A DNA stretch of 64,000 nucleotides from Methylobacterium sp. BTF04 (GCF_010692745.1 NZ_JAAHTB010000007.1:62001-126000), one strand, 5' to 3'; positions 18,112-27,182 are shown, numbered from the stretch's first letter. The notes: generated by a model from the sequence alone, not told the origin. A program made the numbers and translations.

Positions 18112-18459
18112 CTACTTCGACACCGCGAAGAACCGCGACAGCAACCACAGCGGCACCACCACCACGGCACCGGCCAGAATCCAGCGGCCGAAATCATGGA
18201 AGGTGTCGAGGCCGAGATCCACCAGCGCGCGCGCCGTATCGTAGGCATGCCAGAACAGGAGGCCCGGCGTCACACCGAGCATCGCCATCACCGCACCGAC
18301 GAGGATCGACAGGAACAGCAGCTTGACGAACACGGCGGCCGGCGAACCGCCGAGGAAGCGGCGCAGGGCCGAGCGCCGGCCCGGTTCGGGAAAGGCGCTG
18401 CCGGCATAGGGCTGGCCCTGATAGGGCGGTGGGCGGCGGGGGTCGTTGTCGACGTTCAT
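18112..18459 (-). CDS. Small membrane protein (DUF6460-like)
   Basis: 115 residues. A Pro/Gly-rich cytoplasmic N-terminus (RRPPPYQGQPY) precedes two predicted membrane helices around 43-65 and 93-110, separated by an amphipathic segment (DLGLDTFHDFGRW). I recall this sequence type from many Rhizobiales as a short conserved family of unknown function (DUF6460); that family number is from memory. It ends in the shared terminator with the transpeptidase gene. Confidence 0.75.
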   Translation of the reverse strand: MNVDNDPRRPPPYQGQPYAGSAFPEPGRRSALRRFLGGSPAAVFVKLLFLSILVGAVMAMLGVTPGLLFWHAYDTARALVDLGLDTFHDFGRWILAGAVVVVPLWLLSRFFAVSK

Positions 18460-18664
18460 CTGGATGGTCCCTGGCCGATGGCGGCGCGTTGCGCCTTCTC
18501 AACCTGTCGAAGCCGGCGGAACAGTGACGTAAGCGACACACCTATGCGAAACTGGACGTCGGCTCGGACGTTAGGCGGGTTCGCGCCGGCGATCCGGGTG
18601 GCAACCTGCGGCGCGCAGTCCAAGTTCACGGCAGACCTGATCTCGCGATGAAACGAATCGACCC

Positions 18665-19627
18665 ATGATCGACCACGCCCTGTTCGACCCGGCGACGATC
18701 GATCCGGAAACCAAGCGGCTCAATGCCGAGATCGTCGCGGCCCACGCAGCGCAGGCGGACCCGTGGTCGATCCCGATCGCCGAAGTCCGCAAGCGCCGCC
18801 GCCAGGGCACGCAGGCCTCTCCGGCGATGCCACGCAGCGCCCGGGCCGAGACCGTGACCATCGATGGGCCTGGCGGCCCGCTCGCCTTGCGGGTGATCCG
18901 TCCGAACCCGAAGAAATGGCCGAGGCTGCGCGGCGCCTATCTCCACATCCATCGGGGCGGTTGGGTCTGGGGCGCGGCCGACGAACAGGACCCGTGGCTG
19001 GAGCGGATCGCCGATGTCTGCGGCTTCGTCTGCCTGTCGGTGGAGTACCGGCTCGCCCCCGAGCACCCCTACCCGGCGGCGCTGGAAGATTGCGAGGCGG
19101 CGGCCCTGTGGCTCGCCGGTCCCGGCCGGGCCGAGTTCGGCATCTCGGCGCTCACCATCGGCGGCGAATCCGCCGGTGCGCACCTCGCCGTGATGACGAT
19201 GCTGCGCCTGCGCGACCGCCACGCTATGCCCAGCGCCTTTCGCGGTGCCAACCTCAATGCCGGGTTCTTCGACCTCGGATTGACGCCGAGTGTGCGCAAT
19301 TGGGGCGACGAGCGCCTCGTGGTGAACACCAAAGACCTCACCACCTTCGCCAACGACTACGTGCGCGAGGGGATCGACCGGCGCCGACCCGACGTGTCGC
19401 CGCTCTATGCGGATCTGAAGGGCCTGCCCCCGGCCCTATTCTCGGTGGGTACGCACGATCCGCTCCTCGACGACACGCTCTACATGTCGGCGCGCTGGGC
19501 TGCGGCGGGCAATGGCGGCCACACGGCGATCTATCCCGGAGGCTGCCATGTCTTCTTGCGCTATCCCGGGGCCATGACCGAGCGAGCGCTGGAGCTGATC
19601 GACCGGTTCCTGATGGCCCTCGCCTGA
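18665..19627 (+). CDS. Alpha/beta hydrolase (HSL-type esterase)
   Basis: 320 residues of the hormone-sensitive-lipase esterase group. The oxyanion region reads HIHRGGWVWG, where most members have HGGG, so an Arg replaces one glycine. The nucleophile elbow is GGESAGAH, the acid is probably the Asp of GTHDPLLDD and the His that of GGCHVF, so the triad looks complete. Substrates of this group are acyl esters of short alcohols, lactones or drugs. Its TGA stop overlaps the apparent CTG start of the helicase gene, suggesting a three-gene unit with the helicase and PdeM. Confidence 0.88.
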   Translation: MIDHALFDPATIDPETKRLNAEIVAAHAAQADPWSIPIAEVRKRRRQGTQASPAMPRSARAETVTIDGPGGPLALRVIRPNPKKWPRLRGAYLHIHRGGWVWGAADEQDPWLERIADVCGFVCLSVEYRLAPEHPYPAALEDCEAAALWLAGPGRAEFGISALTIGGESAGAHLAVMTMLRLRDRHAMPSAFRGANLNAGFFDLGLTPSVRNWGDERLVVNTKDLTTFANDYVREGIDRRRPDVSPLYADLKGLPPALFSVGTHDPLLDDTLYMSARWAAAGNGGHTAIYPGGCHVFLRYPGAMTERALELIDRFLMALA

Positions 19628-22275
19628 GCGCCATCCCGCCGGAAAGTCTTCTCCCGGAGCGTTTCACGGCGTGGTTCGCCAGTCGTGGCTGGGCGCCGCG
19701 GCCCCACCAGCTCGACCTGCTGCGGATCGCCCGCGCAGGCCGCTCGGCTCTTCTCGTGGCACCAACCGGGGCCGGCAAGACCCTGGCCGGGTTCCTGCCG
19801 AGCCTGACCGCGCTGGCCGAGCGCCCGCCGGCTCGGACCTCACGCGGGCTTCACACCCTCTACATTTCGCCGCTGAAGGCGCTGGCCGTCGACATCGCAC
19901 GCAATCTCGAAGCGCCCATCGCCGAGATGGGACTGGCGATCCGCGTCGAGACCCGCACCGGCGACACGCCCTCGCACAAGCGCACCCGTCAGATCGCGCG
20001 GCCGCCCGACATCCTGCTGACGACTCCTGAGCAACTCGCCCTTCTCATCGCCCACCGCGAGGCAGCCGATCTCTTTGCCGGCCTTCGCTGCGTCGTCCTC
20101 GACGAGTTGCACGCGCTCGTCACCTCGAAGCGGGGCGATCTGCTGTCCTTGGCGCTGGCGCGGCTGCACCGTCTGAGCCCCGGCCTCGTCGCCATCGGCC
20201 TGTCGGCGACGGTGCGCGAACCGGACGACTTGCGGCGATATCTCGTACCGCAAATCACGGATGACGAACCGCCGGCCCCTCTCCCCTCTGCGGGAGAGGG
20301 TGACCCACGCAGTGGGTCGGGAGAGGGGAGCGCCCTTTCCGGAGAAGTAGTCCCCTCTCCCGCCTGCTCCGCAGGCACCCTCCCCCGCGAGGGGGGGAGG
20401 GGTCTGGCGGACGCAATGGCCGACCTCGTGGTAGTTCATGGCGGCGCGCCGCCCGATCTGCACATGCTCGATACCGGCTTGCGCCTACCGCTCGCCGGCC
20501 ACACCGCCTGGCAGGCGATGCCGGCGATCTACGACCTGATCGGGCGCCATCGTACGGTGCTGGTCTTCGTCAACACGCGGCTGCAGGCGGAATATACCTT
20601 CCAGGAGCTGTGGCGGATCAACGAGGAATCCTACCCGATCGCGCTGCATCACGGCTCCCTCGACGCCACCCAGCGCCGGCGGGTGGAGGCAGCCATGGCG
20701 GCGGGCCAACTCCGCGCCATCGTCTGCACCGCCACCCTCGATCTCGGCATCGACTGGGGCGACGTCGACCTCGTGGTGAATATCGGCGCGCCCAAGGGGG
20801 CGAGCCGGATCATGCAGCGCATCGGTCGCGCCAACCACCGCATGGACGAGCCGTCGAAAGCCTATCTGGTCCCGGCCAACCGCTTCGAAATGCTCGAATG
20901 CCAGGCCGCCCTCGACGCGGTGGAGGCCGCTGCCCAGGACACCCCGGATGCTCGCCTCGGCGCGCCGGATGTGCTGGCCCAGCATGTCCTCGGCATGGCC
21001 TGCGCCGACGCCTTCGACCCGTTGCAGCTCTATGCCGAGATCGTCTCGGCCGCACCCTACGCCACCCTGTCCTGGGAGGATTTCGAGGCGGTGGTCGATT
21101 ACGTTGCCACTGGCGGCTATGCGCTCCGGGCCTATGAGCGCTTCGCCAAGATCGTTCGTGGGGCCGACGGCCTCTGGCGCGTGCGCGATGCCCGCATCGC
21201 CCAGCAATACCGCATGAATGTCGGCACCATCGTCGAATCCGCCAAGGTGAAGGTCCGGCTCGCCCGCAATGTGCGCGGTAAGCCCGGTGCTATCCTGCCG
21301 AAAGGGGGCCGGGTGCTCGGCGAGATCGAGGAGGATTTTGCCGACACGCTGACCCCCGGCGACACGTTCCTGTTCGCCGGCGAGGTGTTGCGCTTCGAAG
21401 GGCTCGCCGAGGACGAGGCACTGGCCACGCGCGCCGGGCCCGGGACCGATCCGGCGATCCCGTCCTATGCCGGTGCGAAATTTCCGCTCTCCACCTTCCT
21501 TGCCGCGCGGGTACGTGCGCTCATCGCCGATCCGTCGGGATGGGACCGGATGCCGGGGCAGGTGGCGGATTACCTCGCGCAACAGGCCAGCAGGTCGGTG
21601 CTGCCAGGGCCCACCGACTTGCTGGTCGAGACGTTTCCGCGCGCGGGCCGCTATTATCTCACCGCCTTCCCGTTCGAAGGGCGCCTCGCCCACCAGACCC
21701 TCGGGATGCTGCTGACCCGCCGTCTCGAGCGGGCGCGGATGCGACCTCTCGGATTTGCCGCCAACGATTACGGCATTGCCATCTTCATGACCCGCGACAT
21801 CGGCGAGCGCATCGCCCTGGAGCCGGACTTCCTGGCGAGCCTGTTCGCCGAGGACATGCTCGGAGACGATCTCGAAGCGTGGCTCGACGAATCCGCGATG
21901 ATGAAGCGCACGTTCCGCCAATGCGCCGTCATCGCCGGGCTGATCGAACGGCGCTATCCGGGGCAGGCCAAGACCGGCCGGCAGGTGACGATCTCCACCG
22001 ACCTCGTCTACGACGTGCTGAAGAAGCACCAGCCCGATCACCTGCTCCTGCGCGCCGCGCGCCAGGATGCGGCAACCGGACTCCTCGACGTGAAGCGCCT
22101 CGGTGTGATGTTGAGGCGCATCCAGGGGCGAATCCTCCACAAGGCGCTCACACGCGTCTCGCCGCTCTCCGTGTCCGTCATGCTCGAGATCGGGCGCGAG
22201 AAGGTCTACGGCGAAGGGGCGGACGAGATCCTGGCCGAGGCCGAGGCGCAGCTTCTCGAAGAAGCGCTGGGCTGA
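19624..22275 (+). CDS. Ligase-associated DEXH-box DNA helicase (Lhr family)
   Basis: About 883 residues. Walker A VAPTGAGKT, DEXH motif DELH, motif III LSATVRE, the second RecA domain (TLDLGIDWGD, RIGRANHR) and a long Lhr C-terminal region. This group occurs with PdeM and often an ATP-dependent ligase in DNA damage response clusters; here PdeM is adjacent and no such ligase is in the window. No ATG, GTG or TTG lies between the expected N-terminus and Walker A, and none just upstream in frame; the best start is CTG at 19624, overlapping the esterase stop as CTGA. Residues about 218-260 are encoded by an inserted palindromic repeat between motif III and the next conserved block. Confidence 0.88.
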   Translation: MSAIPPESLLPERFTAWFASRGWAPRPHQLDLLRIARAGRSALLVAPTGAGKTLAGFLPSLTALAERPPARTSRGLHTLYISPLKALAVDIARNLEAPIAEMGLAIRVETRTGDTPSHKRTRQIARPPDILLTTPEQLALLIAHREAADLFAGLRCVVLDELHALVTSKRGDLLSLALARLHRLSPGLVAIGLSATVREPDDLRRYLVPQITDDEPPAPLPSAGEGDPRSGSGEGSALSGEVVPSPACSAGTLPREGGRGLADAMADLVVVHGGAPPDLHMLDTGLRLPLAGHTAWQAMPAIYDLIGRHRTVLVFVNTRLQAEYTFQELWRINEESYPIALHHGSLDATQRRRVEAAMAAGQLRAIVCTATLDLGIDWGDVDLVVNIGAPKGASRIMQRIGRANHRMDEPSKAYLVPANRFEMLECQAALDAVEAAAQDTPDARLGAPDVLAQHVLGMACADAFDPLQLYAEIVSAAPYATLSWEDFEAVVDYVATGGYALRAYERFAKIVRGADGLWRVRDARIAQQYRMNVGTIVESAKVKVRLARNVRGKPGAILPKGGRVLGEIEEDFADTLTPGDTFLFAGEVLRFEGLAEDEALATRAGPGTDPAIPSYAGAKFPLSTFLAARVRALIADPSGWDRMPGQVADYLAQQASRSVLPGPTDLLVETFPRAGRYYLTAFPFEGRLAHQTLGMLLTRRLERARMRPLGFAANDYGIAIFMTRDIGERIALEPDFLASLFAEDMLGDDLEAWLDESAMMKRTFRQCAVIAGLIERRYPGQAKTGRQVTISTDLVYDVLKKHQPDHLLLRAARQDAATGLLDVKRLGVMLRRIQGRILHKALTRVSPLSVSVMLEIGREKVYGEGADEILAEAEAQLLEEALG
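20275..20403. repeat. Palindromic repeat element inside the helicase coding sequence
   Basis: About 130 bases made of stacked inverted repeats: CCCTCTCCC with GGGAGAGGG, GACCCAC with GTGGGTC, GCCTGC with GCAGGC, and CCCTCCCCC with its complement. It keeps the helicase frame open and encodes a Gly/Ser/Pro/Glu-rich insert (APLPSAGEGDPRSGSGEG and so on) unlike the flanking protein. Its words match the intergenic element at 2756-2919. Confidence 0.85.
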
Positions 22276-22299
22276 GGGTGCACGGATGCACCCTTCTTT
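22276..22299 (+). terminator. Possible terminator after the helicase gene
   Basis: GGGTGCA at 22276-22282 and TGCACCC at 22287-22293 with loop CGGA, followed by TTCTTT. It begins directly after the TGA stop. The stem is short, so some read-through into pdeM is expected. Confidence 0.5.
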
Positions 22300-22322
22300 G
22301 AACCAAGAACGAGGATGCGGTT

Positions 22323-23036
22323 TTGGCGCTCGGCGCGAGACTAGAGAAGACCACGAAGGCCCCGGGCCTGACGCTCGCCGGGGAACTCCTCACCCTCGAT
22401 CTGTGCGGCGGCGTGTGGCTGGCCGCCCATCGGACGCTGATCGTGTCCGACCTCCATCTCGAGAAGGGCTCGGCCTATGCGGTGCGGTCGGGGCAGTTCC
22501 TGCCGCCCTACGACACCCGCGAGACCCTGGCCTGCCTGCACGAGGCGGTGGCGCGGTTCGATCCCGCGTGCGTCGTCGCATTGGGGGATTCCTTCCACGA
22601 CGCCCGCGGCCCCGAGCGGATGGAGCCGGGCGATCGCGCCATGGTCGCCGCCCTGCAGGAGGGGCGTGACTGGGTCTGGATCGCCGGTAACCACGACCAT
22701 GCGGTGACCGAGGGCGTCGGCGGCCGCTACGCCGAGACGCTACGGATCGGCGGATTGACCCTGCGCCACGAGCCGGGCCAGGACGCCGAAGAGGGGGAGA
22801 TCGCCGGCCACCTGCATCCCTGCGGCAAGGTCGCCATGCGGGGACGCGCCGTGCGGCGGCGCTGCTTCATCACCGACGGCCGGCGCCTGATCATGCCGGC
22901 CTTCGGCGCCTATGCGGGTGGGCTCAACGTGCGCAATCCGGTGTTCGAACCGCTGTTTCCCACCGGTTTCACCGCACACCTTCTCGGCGACGGCCGCGTC
23001 TTCGCCATCGGCAGGACGATGCTCGCCAAAGATTAG
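22323..23036 (+). CDS. pdeM: Ligase-associated DNA damage response endonuclease PdeM
   Basis: 237 residues of calcineurin-like metallophosphoesterase. Metal-binding motifs are VSDLHLEKG, LGDSFHD, GNHDHAV and GHLHP. PdeM proteins travel with the Lhr-type helicase and a dedicated ligase and exonuclease in bacterial repair clusters. The start is TTG at 22323 with GAGGA upstream; the more obvious ATG at 22315 is out of frame. The end overlaps the convergent DUF3429 gene by four bases, so there is no room for a terminator. Confidence 0.9.
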   Translation: MALGARLEKTTKAPGLTLAGELLTLDLCGGVWLAAHRTLIVSDLHLEKGSAYAVRSGQFLPPYDTRETLACLHEAVARFDPACVVALGDSFHDARGPERMEPGDRAMVAALQEGRDWVWIAGNHDHAVTEGVGGRYAETLRIGGLTLRHEPGQDAEEGEIAGHLHPCGKVAMRGRAVRRRCFITDGRRLIMPAFGAYAGGLNVRNPVFEPLFPTGFTAHLLGDGRVFAIGRTMLAKD

Positions 23037-23470
23037 GAGGCGACCAGCAGCGAAGCCCCGGCAACCCCGGACAGCACCAGCCGCAATCGCCCAAGCCAGA
23101 CTGGAACGAGGCCACGGCGGGGCAGATCCTGATCGATCAGGCCCCAGGCGAGGACGAGAAAACCGAGGACGCGCAGATCCCAAGGCGCGGGTGTCGCGAG
23201 TGCCGCCCAGGCGAGCAGCGAAGGCACGATGGCTATGGCGTAGTCCGCCCCGCCTCCACCCCGCGACGCCGCGGCGCCCCAGCGGATCCCGCCCAGGAAG
23301 GACGCGACGACGGCCCCGTAGGTGGACAGGACAGTGCGCGGCGCCAAGCCGATGGTGCTCAAGCCACCATCGCTGCCGCTGATCGAGAGAAACGCGAAGC
23401 CGAGAAACGGAATCAATCCGGCGATGCCCAGGATCAGGGCTGCCGGCGGTACCGTGGTCACGCGCGCCAT
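23033..23470 (-). CDS. DUF3429 membrane protein
   Basis: 145 residues with about five hydrophobic segments and the family pattern YGAVVASFLGGIRWG. DUF3429 proteins (related to human TMEM69) are inner-membrane proteins of unknown role. ATG at 23470. It converges on pdeM with a four-base overlap of the ends and lies about 140 bases from the PodJ-like gene on the same strand; that gap shows no clear signals. Confidence 0.85.
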   Translation of the reverse strand: MARVTTVPPAALILGIAGLIPFLGFAFLSISGSDGGLSTIGLAPRTVLSTYGAVVASFLGGIRWGAAASRGGGGADYAIAIVPSLLAWAALATPAPWDLRVLGFLVLAWGLIDQDLPRRGLVPVWLGRLRLVLSGVAGASLLVAS

Positions 23471-23610
23471 CGACTCTCCGGGCTACAGGCCGCAGAACGC
23501 GGCAATACGCGCGCCCCACACGCCGCGCGCTTTCGTACAAACCCCATTGAAGCCTGTCCGTACGCCGTTGGGAAGGCGGCAGATACCCGCACACAGCTTC
23601 GGCGGGAGCG

Positions 23611-26600
23611 TCAGCCGCGACGCGGCGACGCAGCGGCAGGCAGGGCAGTCGGGACGGGTGCCCCCAGCAAGGTCATGGTCTTGTCGGTGGCGGCAAGGGC
23701 GGGCGGTTCGTTTACTGCCGCATCCGGCACCTTCGGCTTGAAAGCGGCGGCGAGGCTGCGGGCGGCCGCGAGCGCCTTCGGGTCGAGCTTGGACGCCACG
23801 TCGTCGCGCTTCTTGGCCGCGTCCTCGTCACCCTGCGCCGCTGCCGCCGAAAACCACAGGTAGGATTGCGTGAGGTCCTGCGGCTGGCCGAGACCGCGGG
23901 CATAGAGCACCGCGAGATTGTATTGGCTGTCGCGCAGGCCGTATTCGGCCGCGCGCTTAAACCATTGCGCGGCGGTGGCGAAGTCGGGCTTGCCGTTGGC
24001 GGCGGGGTTCTCGGCGTGGATCACTGCGATGTTGTGCATCGAGCGGGCATGGCCCTGCTCGGCGGCGCGGCCGTACCACAGCTTGGCCTGCGCGAGATCG
24101 CGCGTCAGGCCGGTGCCCTTCTCGTAGAAGCTCGCGAGCTTGTATTGCGCCGGGGCATAGCCGGTGGAGGCGAGCTTTTCGAAGAGCTTGGCCGCCAAGG
24201 CGTAGTCGCGCGGCACGCCGCGACCTTCCGCTTCGCGGATCGCGAGTTCGTAGATCGACGCTCCTTCCCCATCGGTGACGGCCTGCCGCAGCTTGGCCAA
24301 GCCAGCCGGCAGCGTCGACAGCTCGCCGGTGAGGCTCGCCATCGATGCAACGCGCGGCACCAGACTGCGTACTGATTGCATCGTCGCCGGGGCCGCCGGC
24401 ATCGTGGAGACCGGTTTGGTATCGGCGAGCGATTGCGTGGTGACCGGATCGGCGAGCGGAGCGGCTGCGGGAGCCGGCTCGACGGCCTTTTCGGCGGATT
24501 TCGTGGCGGGGTCGGCGATCCCGCTGGAGGTCGGGCTGGCGGTTTCGGCGACAGGAGCAATGGCCGGATCCGGTGCCTTGGCATCGTGGGCCGGATTGCG
24601 GGAACCGACCGCCTGAAGCGCACCCAGCACGAGCACGATCGCGGCGAGCCCGAGCAGGAGCGGCTTGCGGCGCTTGTCGATTTCGGCGCGCAACCGCGCG
24701 AGGCGGCCAGTGGACTGCGCGTCGGCCGAGGCTTGGCCGCGCACGTTCTTGCGCAGGTCACGGGCGTCGATGGCGGTCGTCGCTCCGGACGCCTCGGCCT
24801 GGGCCGCCTGGGCGGCACGACGTGCGGCCGCTATGAAGCTGGTCTTGATGTCGCCATCGGAGACGCCGGCGTTCTCGGCGGGCTCGGCGCGGTCGAACGA
24901 CCGCTCGCGACCGGGACGACCGGCGCCGGGCTCCAGCGGCAGATCGGCCAGATCGACAGCATCGGACGGACCGGTCTTCCGGTCCGGGCGTTGCGCGCCC
25001 CGTACGGACGTGGATTGCGCAGGGCGGGGCGGGCTCGCGGCGATGTCCTCGGTCTCGAGGGTGCCGAGGCGTCCGACGAGGCGTTCGAGCGCCGAATACA
25101 CCCCCGTCAGCGTCGATTGCATACGCTGCTCGGACGCGGTCTGGTGCGCACGCAGGTCCGCGAGGCTCGCCCGCAGCAGACCGAGTTCGCCCGGCTCTGC
25201 GGCATTGCGCGCCGCCCGCTCGACGGCTGCGTCCATGGGCGCCTCCGTCCGCAGCGCGGAGACCTGGGTGAGGAGGTCGCTCATCGTCCGCTCGAGGCCG
25301 GCGAGCGCCGGGTCGGCGTCGCGGCTGTCGATCCGGCCGGCGAGCGCCAGCACCTGGTTTTCGAGGGCATCGAGGCCCTCTCCCTTCGGGCCGTCGGCGG
25401 TGCCGATGCGATCGAGCTTGACGGCCAGGTCGTGCAGCATGCCGTGGATCGAGGCGATGTCCTCGCCCGGCACCACCGGACGGCGCAGGGTGGCGCCGAG
25501 ATCCTCGAGCCGGTTGATCAGGTCGCCGACCGGGTTGATCCCGACCCGGTCGACCTTCTCGGAGAGCGCATCGATCCGGTGGATGATCGCGTCGGAATTG
25601 GCGCCGCCGGTCAGCGGCGCCCCGTCGCGCAGGGCATCGAGCTTTTCGCCCATGACCTGGATCTGGGCGCCGATCTCGGAATCGAGCGGACCCCGCAGGC
25701 CGCTGCGGATTTCCTCGAGAAGAGGACGCAGCTCGGCCATGCCCGAGGCATCGCCGGGCGCGGCGTTCTGAAGTTCGGCGATCTGGGCGCTGATGGCCTG
25801 GAGACCGGCGGCCAGGCTCTGGATGCGCTCGGGACCGGCCAGCGTGGCGATCAGGCGCCGGATCTCATCGAGTTCGCGAAACAGGGCTGCGAGCGCATCC
25901 TGCTCCACGGTCCCGGCGGAGCCGCCCTGGAGGGCGCCGTCGACCCGGGCGGTGAGGCGCTCGACGTCCGCGGCGACCCGCACGTGGACATTCTCGGCGA
26001 CCTCGTCGGCCAGCTTGGCGACCTGTTCGCGGATCTGGGCGATCGGGGCGGCAATGGCCGCGAGATCGGCGGGCTCCTGAGCCTTCTGGACGCCGGCCAC
26101 CAGAGTCTGCATCGCGTTTTCGAGGGCGCTGACGTCACGCCCGCTGGCGAGGCCATCGATGGATTCGCGCAGGAGGCTGGTCTCGCGCTGCAACTCGGCC
26201 ACCGCCAGGGATGGCATCGGCGTATCCGCGCGGACGGCCCGCGACGGCACGGTCCCGCCCGCATCGAGCTCGCGCTGGCGCTGGCGAATTTCACTGACGG
26301 CATCGCGGATTTCGGCGCCGGCGGCGCGCCCCCGGCGACCGAGCGGTCGGGGGGTGGCGAGTTGCTCGCCGAGTTCGGTCATGCGGCGTTCGATCTCGCC
26401 GAAGCGCTGCGCCATCTGGGCGGCGGGCGACAGGCTCGAATCGATGACCGTGCTGAGGCGCGCCTCGATGCCCTCGATGGAGCGGGTAGTGGCGTCCTGC
26501 GCCGCCTTCTGATCCTGCGCGATCCGCTGATCGATGGCGTCGAGCCGCCGCATCATCTCGGCGAGGGTCGAGGTGAGCGGCTCGGCCGGCGCCGGTGCCA

Positions 26601-26910
26601 GCGCGTCCTGAACAGTAGCGATCGGTGGCGAGGCGACGGCCACCCGCGGCTCGGAGGGCTGTGCACCTGCGGCGTTCCCGTACGTCGGGGCGCCGGCAGC
26701 GACGGCCTCGGTCGGCTCGACGGCGACGGACGCGGGCTTTGCATCCGGAGCCTGAGGCTTCGGCTTCTGGTGTTCAGCCACCGCTTCGGGTGACACGATC
26801 GACGCGATCCAGGTCTCCACCGGCACGCCGGCCCGGCGAGCCACGTCGCGCGCCGCGTCGAGGACGTCAGGGTCGAAGCCGTCGAGATCGAGCGGTGCAG
26901 TGCGGGTCAT
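23611..26910 (-). CDS. PodJ-like polar protein with Sel1 repeats
   Basis: 1099 residues. A short N-terminal region (FDPDVLDAARDVARRAGVP) precedes a long coiled-coil-rich part (about 130-640), a basic and disordered linker, one transmembrane helix near residue 770-790 (LLLGLAAIVLVLGALQ), a Pro/Ala-rich periplasmic stretch, and four Sel1-type tetratricopeptide repeats (AAKLFEKLASTGYAPAQYKL, AKLWYGRAAEQGHARSMHNI, and so on). This order matches the PodJ family that marks the new cell pole in Caulobacter and Agrobacterium. ATG at 26910 is chosen; the open frame further upstream is intergenic in character. The large reading frame on the opposite strand is a GC-rich shadow. Confidence 0.82.
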   Translation of the reverse strand: MTRTAPLDLDGFDPDVLDAARDVARRAGVPVETWIASIVSPEAVAEHQKPKPQAPDAKPASVAVEPTEAVAAGAPTYGNAAGAQPSEPRVAVASPPIATVQDALAPAPAEPLTSTLAEMMRRLDAIDQRIAQDQKAAQDATTRSIEGIEARLSTVIDSSLSPAAQMAQRFGEIERRMTELGEQLATPRPLGRRGRAAGAEIRDAVSEIRQRQRELDAGGTVPSRAVRADTPMPSLAVAELQRETSLLRESIDGLASGRDVSALENAMQTLVAGVQKAQEPADLAAIAAPIAQIREQVAKLADEVAENVHVRVAADVERLTARVDGALQGGSAGTVEQDALAALFRELDEIRRLIATLAGPERIQSLAAGLQAISAQIAELQNAAPGDASGMAELRPLLEEIRSGLRGPLDSEIGAQIQVMGEKLDALRDGAPLTGGANSDAIIHRIDALSEKVDRVGINPVGDLINRLEDLGATLRRPVVPGEDIASIHGMLHDLAVKLDRIGTADGPKGEGLDALENQVLALAGRIDSRDADPALAGLERTMSDLLTQVSALRTEAPMDAAVERAARNAAEPGELGLLRASLADLRAHQTASEQRMQSTLTGVYSALERLVGRLGTLETEDIAASPPRPAQSTSVRGAQRPDRKTGPSDAVDLADLPLEPGAGRPGRERSFDRAEPAENAGVSDGDIKTSFIAAARRAAQAAQAEASGATTAIDARDLRKNVRGQASADAQSTGRLARLRAEIDKRRKPLLLGLAAIVLVLGALQAVGSRNPAHDAKAPDPAIAPVAETASPTSSGIADPATKSAEKAVEPAPAAAPLADPVTTQSLADTKPVSTMPAAPATMQSVRSLVPRVASMASLTGELSTLPAGLAKLRQAVTDGEGASIYELAIREAEGRGVPRDYALAAKLFEKLASTGYAPAQYKLASFYEKGTGLTRDLAQAKLWYGRAAEQGHARSMHNIAVIHAENPAANGKPDFATAAQWFKRAAEYGLRDSQYNLAVLYARGLGQPQDLTQSYLWFSAAAAQGDEDAAKKRDDVASKLDPKALAAARSLAAAFKPKVPDAAVNEPPALAATDKTMTLLGAPVPTALPAAASPRRG

Positions 26911-27091
26911 CGTCAAACCTGGTTCGGCGCGGTCCGGTGACCGGGCCCCGGGCGATCCCTGCGGCCGGCGGCGGCACGGGTTAACAACGGGTCGGCTGCC
27001 ACCGACATTTGGCGTTCTTGGTAAACAACGGGTTAAGTTCCCGGAATGGGATTCCGATCCGGAAAGGATTTCGCCCCCCTTTCGCAGCCCG

Positions 27092-27110
27092 CACATATAG
27101 TTTATATGTG
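27092..27110. promoter_or_regulatory. Perfect palindromic operator candidate before the acyl-CoA dehydrogenase
   Basis: CACATATA-GTT-TATATGTG: eight-base arms and a three-base centre, 72 bases upstream of the gene. It is strikingly AT-rich for this genome and contains a TATAGT box that could be a -10. Its shape suits a TetR- or GntR-type fatty-acid regulator, but no regulator gene is adjacent. A half site, ATATGTG, recurs at 29080-29086 upstream of the thiolase gene. Confidence 0.6.
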
Positions 27111-27182
27111 AACCATCGAGTAAGCCGCCGGTCGCCAGACCGAGACAAGGCTCGCCGAGCGAACCGAGGAGGAGGATGCGAG

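Noticed and set aside
18763..19623. Upstream extension of the helicase frame (possible 1170-residue protein)
   Set aside because: This part lies over the esterase gene in another frame and gives an Arg/Pro/Gly-rich sequence with no similarity to Lhr N-termini.
24376..26793. 805-codon open frame on the plus strand opposite the PodJ-like gene
   Set aside because: GC-rich DNA with strong third-position bias leaves long antisense frames; its protein is Arg/Gly-rich with no motif, while the minus strand gives coiled coil, a membrane helix and Sel1 repeats.
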